Assembly (NCBI GenBank): GCA_001896885.1
Contig: MKRJ01000023.1
Span: forward strand, 1-64,000
Length of the DNA: 64,000 nt
Reading direction: 5' to 3'
Source of the DNA: Rhizobiales bacterium 65-79
GTDB taxonomy: Bacteria > Pseudomonadota > Alphaproteobacteria > Rhizobiales > Rhizobiaceae
Both the position numbers and the translations under genes were made by a program. The notes below the pieces were generated by a model. That model saw nothing but the letters and a program-made list of their open reading frames with translations. It had not been told where the DNA came from and did not search any database. Below, one piece after another: positions 49,101-58,252 of this stretch (positions within the stretch are counted from its first letter, which is position 1; each line of letters begins with the position of its first letter).

Positions 49101-49810
49101 AGCTGCCGGGAAAGCGAAGTGATCCGTGCCTCGATGCGCGCCAGGTGCTCGGTTTCCAGGCCGGGGGCGGGCTGCGCCGAAGAGGCAACGATGGCGCGCG
49201 ATATTTCGTCCAGGCGTTCCTCGATCGCCGTGAGCGTGGCGGCGCCCGGCGTTTCCTTCTGGCGCGCCACGTGCTCGACGGCGGTGGCAAGGGTCCGCAT
49301 CTTCTCATCGAGGGAGCCCATCGCCGTGGCATCGGGCAGGCTCGCCACGGCGGCATGGATATGTTCGAGACGATCGGCGATGCCGGCCAATCCGTCGACG
49401 GCGCCGCGCACCGCCGCCATCTCGCGATGCAGCGCGTCGAGTTCGGAATCGGCCGCGACACTCGCCGCATGGCTCGGCATTGCCGTTTCGAAACTTTCGG
49501 AAGGCCGCGAGACGCCTTCGACGCGCCGACGCAGTTCCTCGCGCAAATTGTTCAGCTCCGACGCGATCCGGCCGATCGAGGCGACACCGCCCTGCTCGAC
49601 CCGGTTGCGCTGGAAGTCGCCGGCGAAATCGCGGCCTGCCTGCGCCGCCGCCGAAACGCTTTCGGCCTCCTCGTCTCCGCTTTCCCGCCGACCGCGGCCG
49701 AAGCGTTCGTCAAGGCTGGCGAGGGAACGGTTCAGATCCTCAAGCGAGGCACGTTCCCGCCGCTGCCTGCCCGCGTTCAGGGATTCGATATAAGAGCGCC
49801 TGGTGTTCAT
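46181..49810 (-). CDS. podJ: PodJ-like polar localization factor
   Basis: A 1209-residue polarity scaffold. The first 500 residues are long coiled coils (for example SELNNLREELRRRVEG and LEERLERYNQD), followed by a Pro/Ala/Glu-rich region, one membrane span (KMVILAAGVVLVGVAGAQLG, about residue 733), an Ala/Pro/Lys-rich periplasmic stretch, four Sel1 repeats (about 935-1085, e.g. FEIGTRYAEGRGVASDLKTA) and a C-terminal peptidoglycan-binding domain (GYDAGAADGIMGDKTKSAI). This order matches PodJ of Caulobacter and Agrobacterium, which recruits pole-specific machinery. A 1249-codon open frame on the opposite strand is a shadow. Confidence 0.88.
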   Translation of the reverse strand: MNTRRSYIESLNAGRQRRERASLEDLNRSLASLDERFGRGRRESGDEEAESVSAAAQAGRDFAGDFQRNRVEQGGVASIGRIASELNNLREELRRRVEGVSRPSESFETAMPSHAASVAADSELDALHREMAAVRGAVDGLAGIADRLEHIHAAVASLPDATAMGSLDEKMRTLATAVEHVARQKETPGAATLTAIEERLDEISRAIVASSAQPAPGLETEHLARIEARITSLSRQLEELIEDRPVEAVVKQLNALSARVEDIAGRAEMPESAVDHLSQQIERIARKLEEGAPAFDPGIVLQDIEKRFDALTQALEQRQETAREQSVALFRDLEERLERYNQDALSTDATIVEALNKRFSDLEYAISQRNGVEPEAMRALGERLDGIAERLGRHDDRADAIDSGLVRSLQGQVESLAAHMAQPGRPLPEFDDIGPRLELIERSLMESREAIVVAAREAAENAVRSRDLPEGDAAALSGLAEELGSLEKLARSSDERNSRTFEAVHDTLLQIVDRLSTLEGGTASSGPAEEKAPARRLEFAETPSLDLDEAAPLVDAPGALPKADAVRDPKRSPAEAAAAAAMAALSSSEPGDSKPKASPKKSRLGKLSVALSRRKQPAPVAEEKREPSADVEAAEAPAPEVGLDMPLDPKLANQPLEPGSGAPDINAIMRRVRDERGEEGRARDAEAAKSDFIAAARRAAQAAAAEAEVLKKKSDPKAPSRAFSLKRLLRSNTKMVILAAGVVLVGVAGAQLGKALLEEGGHRSSATKPKPMAATAPAAATNKIAAAKPVAAKPEAAKNVAAMSPVVPLPAKAEADPATPAAAAPAHDATPAPAPAKAAADGAMPNMPKMDMAITDKAPADHPPLPVEADARVAPTGSAGTKVASADPHMDVAPPVAANPGIAAAGSKAGTGDAPEKAAVAPAAAKMPVPDDAGPLPLRQAAEGGDPKAMFEIGTRYAEGRGVASDLKTAAKWYEEAADQGFAPAEYRIGNFYEKGIGVDRNIAKAEAWYRKAADQGNAAAMHNLGVLYAMGADGPIDNEAAVKWFEKAAQLGVKDSQFNLGILAAKGVGLPQDLEESYKWFALVAKTGDKDAAAKRDEIANSLRPEQIQKARAAVELWKAKPVDVAANVVDIPDAWREGDTKTASIDMKQAVKNIQLILNKNGYDAGAADGIMGDKTKSAIADFQKANGMSPTGEVNEALVTALLKKK

Positions 49811-50173
49811 CGATCCGCCTGTTCGCCAATGCGCCGCCGATCGGGCGGCTTCTCCAGATGCCGTGAACGCGAAACAGGATAAACACGGGATTCCGATGCG
49901 CGCACAATTCCCCCAAGCTGGTAAACAAGGCGTTAACCAAGCTTACCGGCGCGGAAACAAAGCTTCCCAATTCGTAAACCGGCCAAAAATGTCGCGCCCC
50001 GGCCGGGCGGCTTGAACTGCTGCGGTGCAGCATTTATATCCGGTCATGAGTTTGGCCGGCCGCATTTCTCGCCGCCAACGAACATCAATCCAATCGTGAG
50101 CGGAAGCCGACATTGGCGGCCTCCGGCTGTTCCGGGCACCGCCCCGAACAATCAATCCGGGATTTGAACCATC
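49811..50173. other. 363-nt divergent gap, podJ and MerR promoters
   Basis: No ORF or RNA gene is seen. The gap is richer in A and T than its surroundings, as expected of promoters for podJ (minus) and the MerR gene (plus). TTAACCAAGCTTACC at 49933-49947 resembles a CtrA half-site pair, but the spacing is off by one from TTAA-N7-TTAA. Confidence 0.5.
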
Positions 50174-50632
50174 ATGACCGACACCATACGCGCCGCAGCC
50201 GATGCGGCTTCAAAGGCCGATGCCGGGGCCGAAAATCCGGAAGAGTTCACGCGGATCGGCGAAATGGCCAAAAGTTTCGACGTGACGCTCCGCGCGCTCC
50301 GCTTCTACGAGGATCGCGGGCTGATCCATCCGCGCCGCGAAGGCACGACGCGGCTCTATTCGCGCCGCGACCGGGCCAGGCTGAAGCTGATCCTGCTCGG
50401 CCGGCGCGTCGGCTTCTCGCTGCGCGAGGTCAAGCAGATGATGGACCTCTACGACCCGAAAGGCCCGAACACACGCCAGTTCAAGCTGGTGCTCGAGCGG
50501 TCGCAACGGCAGCTCGGGCGCCTCGAGGCGCGCCGTGCCGCGCTGGACGAGGCCATCCGTGAGCTGAAGGACCTGACGGCGGTTGTCCGCGACCGGCTCG
50601 ACTCGGTGCAGCCGCTCCGCCGCGCCGGCTGA
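50174..50632 (+). CDS. MerR family regulator of fatty-acid/branched-chain acid oxidation (LiuR-like)
   Basis: A 152-residue MerR protein. The DNA-binding part reads FTRIGEMAKSFDVTLRALRFYEDRGL, and the linker helix is a coiled coil (LVLERSQRQLGRLEARRAALDEAI). It lacks the cysteines of metal-sensing MerR proteins. Regulators of this type control acyl-CoA degradation genes. Directly upstream of such an operon, with a MerR-type palindrome between; it probably represses in the absence of acyl-CoA. The specific ligand is unknown. Confidence 0.85.
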   Translation: MTDTIRAAADAASKADAGAENPEEFTRIGEMAKSFDVTLRALRFYEDRGLIHPRREGTTRLYSRRDRARLKLILLGRRVGFSLREVKQMMDLYDPKGPNTRQFKLVLERSQRQLGRLEARRAALDEAIRELKDLTAVVRDRLDSVQPLRRAG

Positions 50633-50720
50633 ACGGCTTACATACCGACAGCAATCCTGGTCGACAGCAATTTTCAGGCGGTCGCGACGGCTGCCGCCGT
50701 CGGCCGAGTCAGCGAGAGAG

Positions 50721-50746
50721 AATTGACGTTTGCGTAAACGTCAATT
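50721..50746. promoter_or_regulatory. 26-bp palindromic operator of the fatty-acid oxidation operon
   Basis: Arms AATTGACGTTT and AAACGTCAATT flank a GCGT centre, with one mismatched pair in 13. The core TTGACGTT-N-AACGTCAA resembles the known LiuR/PsrA-like MerR motif. It sits 98 nt before the acyl-CoA dehydrogenase start and 88 nt after the MerR gene. Confidence 0.7.
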
Positions 50747-50843
50747 ATTGCTGCAACTCCTTTGAAGTCGGCCCTTGGGTTCGCAGCGCCCCCGGGCTAT
50801 TTCATTTCCGGCTCGTCGCCATTGGGACCACGGAGGAGCAGTC

Positions 50844-52634
50844 ATGCCGATTTACCGGGCACCGGTCGCGGATACGCTTTTCGTCCTCAAGGACGTCCTC
50901 GGCTACGAGCGCTACAGCAATCTGTCCGGCTTCTCCGACGCCACACCCGACGTGCTGGAAGCGATCCTTGAGGAAGGCGCGAAGCTCGCGGAAGAGGTGA
51001 TGCAGCCGAGCAACCGCATCGGCGACATCGAGGGCTGCAAGCGCCACGATGACGGCTCCGTGACGACGCCGGCCGCCTTCAAGGATATCTATCGGCAATA
51101 TTGCGCCGGCGGCTGGATGGGCCTCTCGGCGCCGGCCGAATATGGCGGCCAGGGCCTGCCCTATGCGATCCACACCGCGATCGGCGAATATCTCTCCTCG
51201 GCCAATATGGCGCTGATGATGTATCCGGGCCTGACGAACGGAGCGATCGCCGCGATCCTCACCCACGGCTCCGACGAGCAGAAGAAGACATACCTGCCGA
51301 AACTGGTCGAGGGCGTCTGGACCGGCACCATGAACCTTACCGAACCGCATTGCGGGACCGATCTCGGCCTCCTGCGGACCAAGGCGGTCCCCGCCGGCAA
51401 CGGCAGCTACCGGATCTCCGGGCAGAAGATTTTCATCTCGGCCGGCGAGCACGATCTTTCCGAAAACATCATCCACCTGGTCCTGGCGCGCATCGAGGGA
51501 GCGCCGGAAGGCACCAAGGGCATCTCGCTCTTCATCGTGCCGAAATTCCTTCCGGGCCCGGATGGACGGCCGGGCGAACGCAACAAGGTCTCCTGCGGCT
51601 CAATCGAGGAGAAGATGGGCATCCACGGCAACGCCACCTGCGTCATGAACTACGACGAGGCGACCGGATTCCTGATCGGCCCGGAGAATGGCGGGTTGCG
51701 CGCCATGTTCACGATGATGAACGAGGCGCGGCTCGGCGTCGGCCTGCAGGGGCAGGCGCTCGGCGAAGTCGCCTACCAGAACGCCGCGACCTATGCGCGC
51801 GAGCGCCTGCAGGGCCGCTCGCTGACGGGCGCGAAGGCGCCAGACAAGAAGGCCGACCCGATCATCGTCCATCCCGACATCCGCCGGGCGCTGATGACCA
51901 TGCGCGCCTTCAACGAGGCCGGCCGCGCCCTCATCCTGGCGACGGCGCTGCGTTCCGACGTGGCGCACCGCTCGGCCGACGAGAAGGACAGGCAGGAGGC
52001 CGACGACTGGCTCGGCCTGATGACCCCGGTCATCAAGGGCGTCCTGACCGACAAGGGGTTCGAGCATGCGGTGATGGCCCAGCAGGTCTATGGCGGGCAC
52101 GGCTATATCGAGGAAAACGGCATGAGCCAGTTCGTGCGCGATGCCCGCATCGCCATGATCTACGAAGGCGCCAACGGAATCCAGGCGCTCGACCTCGTCG
52201 GCCGCAAGCTGGCGCTGAACGGCGGCCGCGCCATCCAGGCCTTCTTCAAGGAGGTCGGCGATTTCTGCGAACAGCACCGTTCCGACGAGAAGATGGCACC
52301 CTTCACCAAGGCGCTGAAGAAGGGCCTGAACGATTTGCAGGCGGCCACGCTCTGGCTGATGCAGAACGGCATGAAGAACCCGGACGACGCCGGCGCCGCC
52401 TCGACCGACTACCTGCACCTTTCCGGCCTGGTGGCGCTCGGCTACATGTGGGGCCGGATGGTCAAGGTCGCGCAGGACAGGCTCGCGGAGGACGGCGTGA
52501 AGGGTTTTTGCGAGAACAAGATCGTTACCGGCCGCTATTTCATGGAGCGCGTGATGCCGGAGACCGCCGCGCATCTGGCGCGCATCTCATCCGGATCGGC
52601 CACCATGATGAGCCTGCCGGCGGAGGCGTTCTGA
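50844..52634 (+). CDS. acyl-CoA dehydrogenase, long C-terminal-domain type
   Basis: An FAD-linked dehydrogenase of 596 residues, longer than the usual 380, with an extra C-terminal domain as in the DmdC/FadE5 group. Visible: TEPHCGTDLGLLRTKAV (FAD and substrate contacts), QQVYGGHGYIEENGMSQFVRDARI and MIYEGANGIQALDLVGRKL, where the catalytic Glu lies. ATG 50844 follows GGAGGAG. First gene of the beta-oxidation operon. Confidence 0.93.
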   Translation: MPIYRAPVADTLFVLKDVLGYERYSNLSGFSDATPDVLEAILEEGAKLAEEVMQPSNRIGDIEGCKRHDDGSVTTPAAFKDIYRQYCAGGWMGLSAPAEYGGQGLPYAIHTAIGEYLSSANMALMMYPGLTNGAIAAILTHGSDEQKKTYLPKLVEGVWTGTMNLTEPHCGTDLGLLRTKAVPAGNGSYRISGQKIFISAGEHDLSENIIHLVLARIEGAPEGTKGISLFIVPKFLPGPDGRPGERNKVSCGSIEEKMGIHGNATCVMNYDEATGFLIGPENGGLRAMFTMMNEARLGVGLQGQALGEVAYQNAATYARERLQGRSLTGAKAPDKKADPIIVHPDIRRALMTMRAFNEAGRALILATALRSDVAHRSADEKDRQEADDWLGLMTPVIKGVLTDKGFEHAVMAQQVYGGHGYIEENGMSQFVRDARIAMIYEGANGIQALDLVGRKLALNGGRAIQAFFKEVGDFCEQHRSDEKMAPFTKALKKGLNDLQAATLWLMQNGMKNPDDAGAASTDYLHLSGLVALGYMWGRMVKVAQDRLAEDGVKGFCENKIVTGRYFMERVMPETAAHLARISSGSATMMSLPAEAF

Positions 52635-52758
52635 AAAAACGGGTGAATGCGCAAGCTCTTCGGCAAGGCGTCTTCAACTCTTCGGCCGCCGGGGCTACAT
52701 GAACGGATATCCGACCGCACCCGGCCCTCGATCAAAACGACAGGAGACGACACCGGCA

Positions 52759-53412
52759 ATGGCTGAATTCACGCTCTACGGCTTTTCCGAATCCGGCAAT
52801 GCCTACAAGGTGGCGCTGATGCTGGAACTGTGCAGGGCCGACTGGGCGGTCAGGCGGGTTTCCTATTTCTCCGGCGAGACGCGTTCGCCGGAATATCGCG
52901 AGATGAACGTGATGGGCGAGGCGCCGGTGCTGGTGCATCACCGCGAAGAAGGCGATCTCACGCTCTCCCAATCGGGCGTGATCCTCACCCATCTCGCCAA
53001 GCGCTTCCGCAAGTTCAACCCGAGGACGGAAGAGGAAGAGCGCGAGGTGCTGCGCTGGATCCTCTTCGACAACCACAAGCTGACAAGCTACACGGCGACG
53101 TTGCGCTTCTTCCGCACGCTCGCCAACCAGCCGGACAATCCGGCGGTACCCTTCCTGGAGGGGCGCGCGCTCGGCGCGTATAAGGTGCTCGACACGCATC
53201 TGAAGGACCGCGACTGGGTGGCCGCGGACCGGCCCACCATCGCCGATATCTCGCTGTGCGGCTATCTCTTCTGGCCGCGTGAGATCGGCGTCGACTGGAA
53301 CGATTATCCGAACGTCCGCGACTGGCTCGACCGCATCAAGCTCTTGCCCGGCTGGAAGATGCCGGAGACGCTGATGCCCTCGGGGCGGAGCGCGGAAACC
53401 GCCACAGCCTGA
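52759..53412 (+). CDS. glutathione S-transferase family protein
   Basis: A 217-residue GST-fold protein. The thioredoxin-like domain begins FTLYGFSESGNAYKVALMLEL; GEAPVLVHH and LSQSGVILTHLA fit the glutathione site. An all-alpha C-terminal domain ends with DWNDYPNVRDWLDRI. Ser or Tyr, not Cys, is likely the thiolate-stabilising residue. ATG 52759 follows CAGGAGA. It lies between acyl-CoA dehydrogenase and thiolase, so a link to acyl-chain metabolism is likely. Confidence 0.88.
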   Translation: MAEFTLYGFSESGNAYKVALMLELCRADWAVRRVSYFSGETRSPEYREMNVMGEAPVLVHHREEGDLTLSQSGVILTHLAKRFRKFNPRTEEEEREVLRWILFDNHKLTSYTATLRFFRTLANQPDNPAVPFLEGRALGAYKVLDTHLKDRDWVAADRPTIADISLCGYLFWPREIGVDWNDYPNVRDWLDRIKLLPGWKMPETLMPSGRSAETATA

Positions 53413-53440
53413 GCGGCGGCGAAGACAAAGGAGCACGACA

Positions 53441-54646
53441 ATGGCAGACGCTTATGTCTATGACGCCGTCCGCACCCCGCGCGGGCGCGGCAAGAAGGAC
53501 GGGTCGCTGCACGAGGTGCCGGCGGTGCGGCTCGCGGCGAAGGCGCTGGAGGCCGTCCGCGACCGCAACGGGCTCGATACGGCGACGGTGGACGACATCA
53601 TCTTCGGCTGCGTCGATCCCGTCGGTGAGGCGGGCTCGGTGATCCCGCGCGCGGCGGCCTTCGAGGCGGGCTACGATTTCAAGGCGCCGGGCATGCAGAT
53701 CTCGCGCTTCTGCGCGTCGGGCCTCGACGCCATCAATCTCGGCGCGGCCAAGATCGCGGCCGGCGACGACATCATCATCGCCGGCGGGGTCGAGTCCATG
53801 TCGCGCGTCGGCATGGGCATGTCCGGCGGCGCCTGGTTCATGGACCCTTCGGTCGGCATCCCTTCCTATTTCGTGCCGCAGGGCATCTCGGCCGATTTGA
53901 TCGCCACCAAATACGGCTTCTCCCGCGACGACGTCGACGCCTACGCGGTCGAAAGCCAGAAGCGCGCCGCGCATGCGTGGGAGAAGGGCTGGTTCCGCAA
54001 CTCGGTGATCGAGATCGCCGACCAGAACGGCCTCAAGATCCTCGACCATGACGAGCATATGCGGCCCTCGACCGACATGCAGGCGCTCGCCTCGCTCAAC
54101 CCGTCCTTCACCATGGTCGGCGAGATGGGCGGTTTCGACGCGGTGGCGGTCGACCGCTATCCCGAGGTCGAGAAGATCGATCATGTCCATCACGCCGGCA
54201 ATTCGTCCGGCATCGTCGACGGGGCGGCGGCGGTGCTGCTCGGCTCGAAGAAGGGCGGCAAGGCGATGGGACTGAAGCCGCGCGCCCGCATCCGCGCCAT
54301 GGCCAATATCGGCTCGGAGCCGTCGATCATGCTGACCGGGCCGGTGGACGTGACGGAAAAGCTCCTGAAGCGCGCCAGGATGAAGCTCTCGGACATCGAC
54401 CTCTTCGAGCTGAACGAGGCCTTCGCCTCCGTCGTGCTGCGCTACATGCAGGCCTTCGACATCCCGCACGACCGGATCAACGTCAATGGCGGCGCCATCG
54501 CCATGGGCCATCCGCTCGGCGCCACCGGCGCCATGATCTTCGGCACCGTGCTCGACGAACTGGAGCGGCGCGACCTCAACACGGCGCTGGTGACGCTGTG
54601 CATCGGCGCCGGCATGGGCACGGCGACCATCATCGAGCGGGTATAG
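53441..54646 (+). CDS. fadA: acetyl-CoA C-acyltransferase (thiolase, FadA-type)
   Basis: Cleaves 3-ketoacyl-CoA with CoA. The 401-residue protein shows the nucleophile Cys91 in [25 protein letters not shown], the His in [14 protein letters not shown] and the second Cys in [13 protein letters not shown]. Length and motifs are complete. Together with the FadJ-type gene it forms the core of a beta-oxidation complex. Confidence 0.94.
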   Translation: MADAYVYDAVRTPRGRGKKDGSLHEVPAVRLAAKALEAVRDRNGLDTATVDDIIFGCVDPVGEAGSVIPRAAAFEAGYDFKAPGMQISRFCASGLDAINLGAAKIAAGDDIIIAGGVESMSRVGMGMSGGAWFMDPSVGIPSYFVPQGISADLIATKYGFSRDDVDAYAVESQKRAAHAWEKGWFRNSVIEIADQNGLKILDHDEHMRPSTDMQALASLNPSFTMVGEMGGFDAVAVDRYPEVEKIDHVHHAGNSSGIVDGAAAVLLGSKKGGKAMGLKPRARIRAMANIGSEPSIMLTGPVDVTEKLLKRARMKLSDIDLFELNEAFASVVLRYMQAFDIPHDRINVNGGAIAMGHPLGATGAMIFGTVLDELERRDLNTALVTLCIGAGMGTATIIERV

Positions 54647-54651
54647 GCGCG

Positions 54652-55236
54652 ATGGCCCTCGTGCCCGGCAGGACGGCGCTGGTCCTGATCGACGTGCAGC
54701 AGGCGTTCGTCGAGCGGGAAGAGGCCGGCGAGCGCCGGAACAACCCACAGGCGCTCGCCAATATCGGCCGCCTGCTCGCCGCTTTCCGCGAGCGTGGCAT
54801 GGCGATCTTCCATATCCGCCACGCCTCTACCGAGCCGGATTCCAGGCTCCGCCCGGATCGCAGCGGCTACCGGCCGATCGAGGCGGCGCGCGAGCGGGAA
54901 GGCGAGCCTGTGCTGGTCAAGCACGTCAATTCCGCCTTCATCGGCACCGATCTCGAGAAAAGGCTGCGCGAGGCCGGTCATGAAACGCTGGTGATCGCCG
55001 GCATCACCACCAACCATTGCGTCGAGACGACCACGCGCATGGCCGGCAATCTCGGCTTCGATGCACGGCTCGTCGCCGACGCCTGCTATACGTTCGACCG
55101 CATCGGCTTCGGCGGCCAGGCCGAAAGCGCCGAGGCGATCCACCGAATGACGCTTTCCAATCTCGCCGGCGAATTCGCCACGATCGAAACCACCGACACG
55201 GTGCTGGCCAGCCTTGCCGGCCGCGCGGCTGCCTGA
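54652..55236 (+). CDS. isochorismatase-family cysteine hydrolase
   Basis: A 194-residue hydrolase with the expected catalytic triad: Asp14 ([10 protein letters not shown]), Lys90 ([10 protein letters not shown]) and Cys123 (TTNHCVETT). The substrate may be an amide or thioester; isochorismate is unlikely here. It begins 5 nt after the thiolase stop. Unusual in a fatty-acid operon, where it may remove a by-product. Confidence 0.88.
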   Translation: MALVPGRTALVLIDVQQAFVEREEAGERRNNPQALANIGRLLAAFRERGMAIFHIRHASTEPDSRLRPDRSGYRPIEAAREREGEPVLVKHVNSAFIGTDLEKRLREAGHETLVIAGITTNHCVETTTRMAGNLGFDARLVADACYTFDRIGFGGQAESAEAIHRMTLSNLAGEFATIETTDTVLASLAGRAAA

Positions 55237-55246
55237 GGAGTTCCCG

Positions 55247-57466
55247 ATGACCTATACCAACTTCGCGATAGAGACGGATGCGGACGGGATCGCGCTCGTC
55301 ACCTGGGACATGCCGGACAAGTCGATGAACGTCTTCACCGAGGAGGTCATCGAGGAGCTCGGCCGGATCGTCGATCGGGTGACGGCGGATGCCGCCGTCA
55401 AGGGCGTGGTGATCACCTCCGGCAAGGAAAGTTTCTCCGGAGGCGCCGACCTGACCATGCTGCAGCGCATGCTCGGCCAGTTCCACGCCGAGGAGGCGAA
55501 GGACCACGACAAGGCGGTCGCCATGCTCTTCGAGGGCGCCGGCCGCATGTCGCAGCTCTTCCGCAAAATAGAGACTTCCGGCAAGCCCTGGGTCTCCGCG
55601 ATCAACGGCACCTGCATGGGCGGCGCGTTCGAGCTTTCGCTCGCCTGTCATGGCCGCGTGGCGGCGGATTCGGAGAAGGTCAAGCTGGCGCTGCCGGAGA
55701 TCAAGGTCGGGCTATTCCCCGGCGCCGGCGGAACGCAGCGCGTGCCGCGCCTCGCCAACACGCAGGAAGCGCTGCAGATGCTGACCTCCGGCCAGACGCT
55801 GTCGCCGAAGAAGGCGAAGGCGATGAACCTCGTCAACGACATCGTCCAGCCGGACAAGCTGATCGACGCCGCCAAGGCGATGGTCGCCGCTGGGCTGAAG
55901 CCGGTGGCGCCCTGGGACGAGAAGGGCTTCAGGCTGCCGGGCGGGCCGGTCTATTCGGCGGCCGGCGCCAATCTCTGGCCGCCGGCCATCGCCATCCTGC
56001 GCCGCGAGACGCATGGCAACTATCCGGCCGCCGCCGCGATCCTGAAATGCGTCTATGAGGGGCTGCTGGTGCCCTTCGACACGGCGCTCAGGATCGAGCA
56101 GCGCTATTTCACCGAGATATTGCAGACGACCGAGGCGGCGATGATGATCCGCTCGCTCTTCGTCTCGCTGCAGGAGCTGAACAAGGGCGCGCGCCGGCCG
56201 GCAGACGTGCCGCCGACGAAGTTCGGGAAGATCGGCGTGCTCGGCGCCGGCTTCATGGGCGCCGGCATCGCCTATGTGACGGCGAAAGCCGGCATCCCGG
56301 TCGTGCTGCTCGACCGCGACATGCCGTCCGCCGAGAAGGGCAAGGCGCATTCGGCCGGCCTGATGGAGGGGCTCATCAAGAAGGGCCGCGCCACCGAAGA
56401 GGAAAAGCAAAAACTCCTCTCGCTCATCACGCCGACGGCCGACTACGCCGACATCGAAGGCTCGGACCTCGTCATCGAAGCGGTGTTCGAGGATTCGGAA
56501 GTGAAGAAGGGAGCGACGGAAAAGGCCGAGGCGGTCCTGAAGCCTTCCGCGGTCTTCGCCTCCAACACCTCGACCATTCCGATCACCGGGCTGGCGAAAA
56601 ACTCGGTCCGGCCGAAGAATTTCATCGGCATCCATTTCTTCTCGCCGGTCGACCGCATGATGCTGGTCGAGATCATCCTCGGCAAGAAGACCGGCGACAA
56701 GGCGCTCGCCACCGCCATCGACTATGTGCGGGCGATCAGGAAGACGCCGATCGTCGTCAACGACACGCGCGGCTTCTACGTCAACCGCTGCGTGCTGCGC
56801 TACATGTCGGAAGCCTTCAAGATGGTGATCGAGGGCGTTCCGGCGGCCATGATCGAGAACGCCGCGAAGCTCGCGGGCATGCCGGTCGGGCCGCTGGCGC
56901 TGACCGACGAGACGGCGATCGACCTCGCCCAGAAGATCATGAAGCAGACCATCCGCGACCTCGGCGAGAAGGCCGTCGATCCGGAGCAGTTGAAGCTCAT
57001 CAACACGATGGTCGACAAGCACGGCCGCTTCGGCCGCAAGAACGGAAAAGGGTTCTACGACTATCCGCCGAAGCCGGCGAAGAAGAGCCTCTGGCCGGGG
57101 CTGAAGGACCTCTACAGGCAGCAGGACCCCGACCATATCGATGTCGAGGAACTGAAACAGCGCTTCCTCGTGGTGATCGCGCTGGAAGCCGCGCGCGTCA
57201 TGGAGGAAGGCATCGTCACCGATCCGCGCGAGGCGGATGTGGGCTCGATCCTCGCCTTCGGGTTTGCGCCCTACACGGGCGGCGCGCTCTCCTACATCGA
57301 CGGCATGGGGCTCGAAAAATTCCTCAAGCTCGCCAAGGGCCTGCAGAAGAAATACGGCAAGGAATTCAAAGCTCCGAAGCTGCTCGCCGACATGGCGGAG
57401 AGAGGCGAGACGTTCTACGGGCGCTTCGATCCCTACGGCAAAAGGGAAGCGAAAAAGGCGGCGTGA
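55247..57466 (+). CDS. fadJ: multifunctional enoyl-CoA hydratase / 3-hydroxyacyl-CoA dehydrogenase (FadJ-type)
   Basis: Hydrates enoyl-CoA and oxidises the 3-hydroxyacyl-CoA with NAD+. The 739-residue protein has an N-terminal crotonase domain ([31 protein letters not shown] with both catalytic Glu near residues 120 and 150), an NAD-binding domain beginning [23 protein letters not shown] at about residue 330, [27 protein letters not shown] and a C-terminal dehydrogenase part ending GAPYTGG-like. ATG 55247 follows GAGGAG. Partner of the thiolase. Confidence 0.94.
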   Translation: MTYTNFAIETDADGIALVTWDMPDKSMNVFTEEVIEELGRIVDRVTADAAVKGVVITSGKESFSGGADLTMLQRMLGQFHAEEAKDHDKAVAMLFEGAGRMSQLFRKIETSGKPWVSAINGTCMGGAFELSLACHGRVAADSEKVKLALPEIKVGLFPGAGGTQRVPRLANTQEALQMLTSGQTLSPKKAKAMNLVNDIVQPDKLIDAAKAMVAAGLKPVAPWDEKGFRLPGGPVYSAAGANLWPPAIAILRRETHGNYPAAAAILKCVYEGLLVPFDTALRIEQRYFTEILQTTEAAMMIRSLFVSLQELNKGARRPADVPPTKFGKIGVLGAGFMGAGIAYVTAKAGIPVVLLDRDMPSAEKGKAHSAGLMEGLIKKGRATEEEKQKLLSLITPTADYADIEGSDLVIEAVFEDSEVKKGATEKAEAVLKPSAVFASNTSTIPITGLAKNSVRPKNFIGIHFFSPVDRMMLVEIILGKKTGDKALATAIDYVRAIRKTPIVVNDTRGFYVNRCVLRYMSEAFKMVIEGVPAAMIENAAKLAGMPVGPLALTDETAIDLAQKIMKQTIRDLGEKAVDPEQLKLINTMVDKHGRFGRKNGKGFYDYPPKPAKKSLWPGLKDLYRQQDPDHIDVEELKQRFLVVIALEAARVMEEGIVTDPREADVGSILAFGFAPYTGGALSYIDGMGLEKFLKLAKGLQKKYGKEFKAPKLLADMAERGETFYGRFDPYGKREAKKAA

Positions 57467-57470
57467 GTTT

Positions 57471-57603
57471 CCCTCTCCCTTTTGGGGAAGGTGGACAATC
57501 GCCGAAGGCGATTGGAGGTGTGGGGTCGTTTCGGCCGAGCGCGGCATTGACCGGCCCCACCCGCCTCGCTTCGCTCGGCACCCTCCCCTCAAGGGAGGGA
57601 AAA
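57471..57603. repeat. palindromic repeat, type D
   Basis: GC-rich hairpins in sequence: CCCTCTCCCTTTTGGGG, an AATCGCCGAAGGCGATT stem, and CACCCTCCCCTCAAGGGAGGG at the other end. It lies between the FadJ-type gene and the thioesterase; the thioesterase ribosome-binding GGAG follows at its edge. Confidence 0.7.
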
Positions 57604-57616
57604 ACGGAGCACATCC

Positions 57617-58171
57617 ATGTATGTCTGGGCACGTCTCGCGCGGATGGCGGCGACGACCGGCCGTCGCGGACCGTATCGATTCGGCGACGAAAGCCGGCTT
57701 GCCTTCCGCTGCCTGCCGAGCGACATCGACCGCAACATCCACCTCAACAACGCCCGCTACATGATGCTGGCCGATGTCGGCCGCATCGACATCTTCCTGC
57801 GCAGCGGCTTTTTCCGGCTCTGCCGCGAGCGCGGCTGGGCGCCGATGATGGGCGGGCTGCAGACCGCCTATGTGCGCGAGATCAGGCTGTGGAAGCGGTT
57901 CGAGGTCGTCACCACGATCGAGACCTGGGAGGGCAGCGAGATGATCGGCCGGCATCGCTTCCTGCTGGAGGACGGGCGCACGGCGGCACTCGTGCTGACC
58001 ACGGTCGGCGTCTATGATTCCAAGGGCCGACGCTTCATGCCGATCGCCGAAGTGTTCGCCACGCTTGGCCATCACGATGCGCCACGCCCGCCGGACGAGA
58101 CCGAGGCCGCCTTCCTCGCTTCGCACCGGAGGCTGCGCGCATCCGCCAAATCGCTCGAGCCCGTTCCCTGA
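57617..58171 (+). CDS. hotdog-fold acyl-CoA thioesterase
   Basis: A 184-residue thioesterase of the 4HBT/THEM6 type. The signature is DIDRNIHLNNARYMMLADVGRIDIF, followed by RLWKRFEVVTTIETWEG. It likely hydrolyses acyl-CoA in the same pathway as the operon upstream. ATG 57617 has GGAG about 9 nt upstream. Confidence 0.83.
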   Translation: MYVWARLARMAATTGRRGPYRFGDESRLAFRCLPSDIDRNIHLNNARYMMLADVGRIDIFLRSGFFRLCRERGWAPMMGGLQTAYVREIRLWKRFEVVTTIETWEGSEMIGRHRFLLEDGRTAALVLTTVGVYDSKGRRFMPIAEVFATLGHHDAPRPPDETEAAFLASHRRLRASAKSLEPVP

Positions 58172-58211
58172 GCGGTCGCTTCTGGACAAATCCCGGCGGC
58201 GTCGATACAAG

Positions 58212-58232
58212 CAGGAAAGGTATTTTTTCCTG
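58212..58232. promoter_or_regulatory. 21-bp dyad, probable operator of the S24 regulator
   Basis: CAGGAAA and TTTCCTG are perfect arms around GGTATTT. It ends 20 nt before the ATG at 58253, a position for self-repression. Confidence 0.45.
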
Positions 58233-58252
58233 TACGGGAAGGGAGCACCGCC

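Noticed and set aside
46133-49882. 1249-codon open frame on the plus strand antisense to podJ
   Set aside because: It is a side effect of GC-rich codon use. The minus-strand frame has coiled coils, a membrane span, Sel1 repeats and a peptidoglycan-binding domain; the plus frame shows only Arg/Gly/Leu-rich sequence without a recognisable fold.
49933-49947. CtrA site in the podJ promoter
   Set aside because: TTAACC and TTACC are present but the spacing does not fit TTAA-N7-TTAA. It remains only a weak resemblance.
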